Assembly (NCBI GenBank): GCA_902766985.1
Contig: CACXFP010000250.1
Location: 1-8,143 of the forward strand
Direction of reading: 5' to 3'
DNA: 8,143 nucleotides
DNA from: an uncultured Bacteroidia bacterium
GTDB lineage: Bacteria; Bacteroidota; Bacteroidia; Bacteroidales; UBA932
The notes beneath the pieces were generated by a model. The model was not told the origin of the DNA and ran no database searches. It worked only from the letters and a program-made list of their open reading frames with translations. Positions 6,671 to 8,143 of this stretch are shown here, in pieces. Positions within the stretch are counted from its first letter, which is position 1. The number at the start of each line of letters is the position of its first letter. The position numbers and the translations under genes were made by a program.

Positions 6671-7328
6671 GAGCCTCGATTGCAGCCGCAGGATCTTCAG
6701 CCTTGAATACGGAACTGCCTGCGACAAGTATGCCCGCTCCGGCTTCCACCAGCGCTCCTGCGTTGCCCGGCCCTACTCCGCCGTCCACCTCGATCTTCAC
6801 GTCCAAGCCTCTCCTGACGATTTCTTTCCGGGCGGCACGGACCTTCCCGTAGGATTCCTCGATGAACTTCTGCCCTCCGAATCCTGCATAAACCGACATG
6901 ATCAGGACGTAATCGCAGAATTCAAGGTACGGGAAAAGTTTTTCGACCGGAATGTCGGGATTCACTACGAGTCCGGGGTGGACACCGAACGAACGGATGA
7001 GCTTCAAGATTCCGGCAGGATCCGTTCCGTCCGCCTCGGCAGCCTCTTCATGGAAACTTATCATGGAGGCTCCGGCTTTGGCGAAACGCTCAACATACTT
7101 CTCGGGATGCACTATCATGAGGTGGACATCCATCGGCTTCTCCGCGACGCGGGCGAGAGCTTCCACCACAGGGAATCCGAAAGAGATATTCGGGACGAAA
7201 GTCCCGTCCATCACATCAAGATGGAATATGTCCGCGTGTGAATTGACAATCCTGGCGGCTTCCTCCAGGTGCAGGAAGTCGGCAGCGAGAATCGACGGAG
7301 CTATCAGTGTCCTGTCCATGATTCTCAT
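6663..7328 (-). CDS. rpe: Ribulose-phosphate 3-epimerase
   Basis: Rpe interconverts ribulose 5-phosphate and xylulose 5-phosphate in the non-oxidative pentose phosphate pathway. The 221-residue TIM barrel is full length, with IAPSILAADF (9-18), FHLDVMDGTFVPN (35-47; His36, Asp38, Met40), MDVHLMI (66-72; His69), the phosphate-binding loop GFGGQ (149-153), VDGGV (181-185; Asp182, the expected catalytic acid) and VAGSSVF (202-208). The residues before GFGGQ are Tyr-Ala (147-148) where most family members I know have Asn-Pro. The ATG at 7328 overlaps the dnaA stop as ATGA, which suggests translational coupling; Met4 (7319) is the alternative start and gives the more usual N-terminus. The stop lies inside the 3' end of convergent birA. 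Confidence 0.96.
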   Translation of the reverse strand: MRIMDRTLIAPSILAADFLHLEEAARIVNSHADIFHLDVMDGTFVPNISFGFPVVEALARVAEKPMDVHLMIVHPEKYVERFAKAGASMISFHEEAAEADGTDPAGILKLIRSFGVHPGLVVNPDIPVEKLFPYLEFCDYVLIMSVYAGFGGQKFIEESYGKVRAARKEIVRRGLDVKIEVDGGVGPGNAGALVEAGAGILVAGSSVFKAEDPAAAIEALR

Positions 7329-8143
7329 GAGGAAACAGGTACGAGCATCTTCTCTATGTCATTGACATACTGGCGGAATGCCTTGCTCGTGGACATGAGG
7401 TCGGAAACGGTGTTGCAGGCATGGAGGACTGTTGCGTGGTCCTTTCCTCCCAGTTCGGACCCGATGGTGGAAAGGGAACAGCCGGAGATGAGGTTGCGGC
7501 TCATGTACATGGCAATCTGCCTTGCCTGGACTATCTGACGCTTGCGGGACTTTGAAAGGAGGGAATCCCTGGTAATGTTGAAGTATTCGCACACTACCCT
7601 CTGGACCTTGTCCATAGTTACCTCGGTGTGCTCCTCGCCGACAATCTTGTCGGTAATGGACGAGGCCATCTCAACGGTCACCTCGGTATGGGCAAGGGTC
7701 GCATGTGCAACCAGGGATATGAGGGCGCCTTCGAGCTCCCGGAAATTGGACTTCACCCTGGAAGCAAGGAACTCAAGCACCTTGTCGCTTATCGACACAC
7801 CCTCGCGGAAACACCTGGCCTTGAGCATGGAGAGCCTGGTCGCATAGTCAGGACGCGAAAGCTCGACACTTAGTCCCCATTTGAATCGGGAGAGCAGCCT
7901 TTCCTCGAAGTTCTGAAGGTCAACGGGCGCCCTGTCAGAGGTGAAGATGAGCTGTTTCCCATTTTCATGGAGATGATTGAAAATGTTGAACATGGCATTC
8001 TGGGACCCGTCGCCGCGAAGCTCCTGTACATCGTCTACGATAAGGACATCGATCTTCATGTAGAACGCGAAGAAATCAGTGAGCTTGTTGCGCACATGGG
8101 TGGCATCGATATATTGGTTCTTGAACTCGTTTCCAGTAACGTA
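7325..8143 (-). CDS. dnaA: Chromosomal replication initiator DnaA, C-terminal two-thirds (5' end outside window)
   Basis: DnaA binds DnaA boxes at the origin, oligomerises with ATP and opens the duplex. The frame is open to the right edge; 272 residues are visible, beginning YVTGNEF in the AAA+ domain. The GTG at 8095 is internal. Domain I, the linker and Walker A lie outside. Numbering from the edge: Walker B VLIVDDVQ (33-40), sensor 1 LIFTSD (65-70), the arginine-finger segment EERLLSRFKWG (80-90), sensor 2 NFRELEGAL (133-141), then DNA-binding domain IV with the basic helix region KSRKRQIVQARQIAMY (198-213) and the DnaA signature ending GGKDHATVLHACNTV (232-246). That signature has Ala where E. 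coli-like proteins have Ser/Thr after the His, which I believe is common in Bacteroidota. The stop overlaps the rpe start (ATGA). No cluster of DnaA boxes is visible in the window. Confidence 0.97.
   Translation of the reverse strand, partial: YVTGNEFKNQYIDATHVRNKLTDFFAFYMKIDVLIVDDVQELRGDGSQNAMFNIFNHLHENGKQLIFTSDRAPVDLQNFEERLLSRFKWGLSVELSRPDYATRLSMLKARCFREGVSISDKVLEFLASRVKSNFRELEGALISLVAHATLAHTEVTVEMASSITDKIVGEEHTEVTMDKVQRVVCEYFNITRDSLLSKSRKRQIVQARQIAMYMSRNLISGCSLSTIGSELGGKDHATVLHACNTVSDLMSTSKAFRQYVNDIEKMLVPVSS

Noticed and set aside
8093..8095. GTG as the start of a short DnaA-like protein
   Set aside because: The frame continues to the window edge with clear DnaA sequence (YVTGNEFKNQYIDA), so this is an internal valine codon.

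Overview
The window reads as chromosomal housekeeping DNA from a member of the Bacteroidota, most likely Bacteroidales. I did not recognise a genus. The reasons are: a PorT-like outer-membrane beta-barrel gene; the order rsfS-ftsH-cdsA-psd with birA divergent, which I know from this phylum; AT-rich start regions that mostly lack Shine-Dalgarno sequences; two matches to the Bacteroidota -7 box (TAnnTTTG) in the only real intergenic gap; and an IspG whose closest remembered relatives are the Bacteroides proteins. By eye, base composition is about half G+C and even throughout. I see no IS element, prophage, tRNA, rRNA, CRISPR array or other mark of transfer.

Layout. Positions 2-2010 (+) hold the 3' part of an outer-membrane barrel gene and ispG, joined by a stop/start overlap. 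Positions 2014-5866 (-) hold a four-gene run, transcribed rsfS, ftsH, cdsA, psd, with junctions of -1, +3 and +11 bases. A 48-base AT-rich gap (5867-5914) separates rsfS from the divergent birA (5915-6670, +). Positions 6663-8143 (-) hold dnaA, cut by the window edge, and rpe, joined by an ATGA overlap. Both convergent junctions are extremely tight: ispG/psd are 3 bases apart, and birA/rpe overlap by 8 bases. No stretch over 300 bases lacks a gene, and the longest non-coding stretch is the 48-base gap.

How the genes work together. CdsA makes CDP-diacylglycerol and Psd makes phosphatidylethanolamine, so the minus-strand run joins phospholipid synthesis to the membrane quality-control protease FtsH and the ribosome silencing factor RsfS. 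IspG feeds isoprenoid synthesis (undecaprenyl and quinone chains). BirA biotinylates carboxylase carrier proteins, including acetyl-CoA carboxylase, which starts fatty-acid synthesis. DnaA starts chromosome replication, and Rpe works in the pentose phosphate pathway.

I do not find an undescribed system here. The most interesting points are an IspG with a strongly shortened A* region compared with the Bacteroides form, face-to-face overlapping promoters in the rsfS/birA gap, and dnaA translationally joined to rpe.
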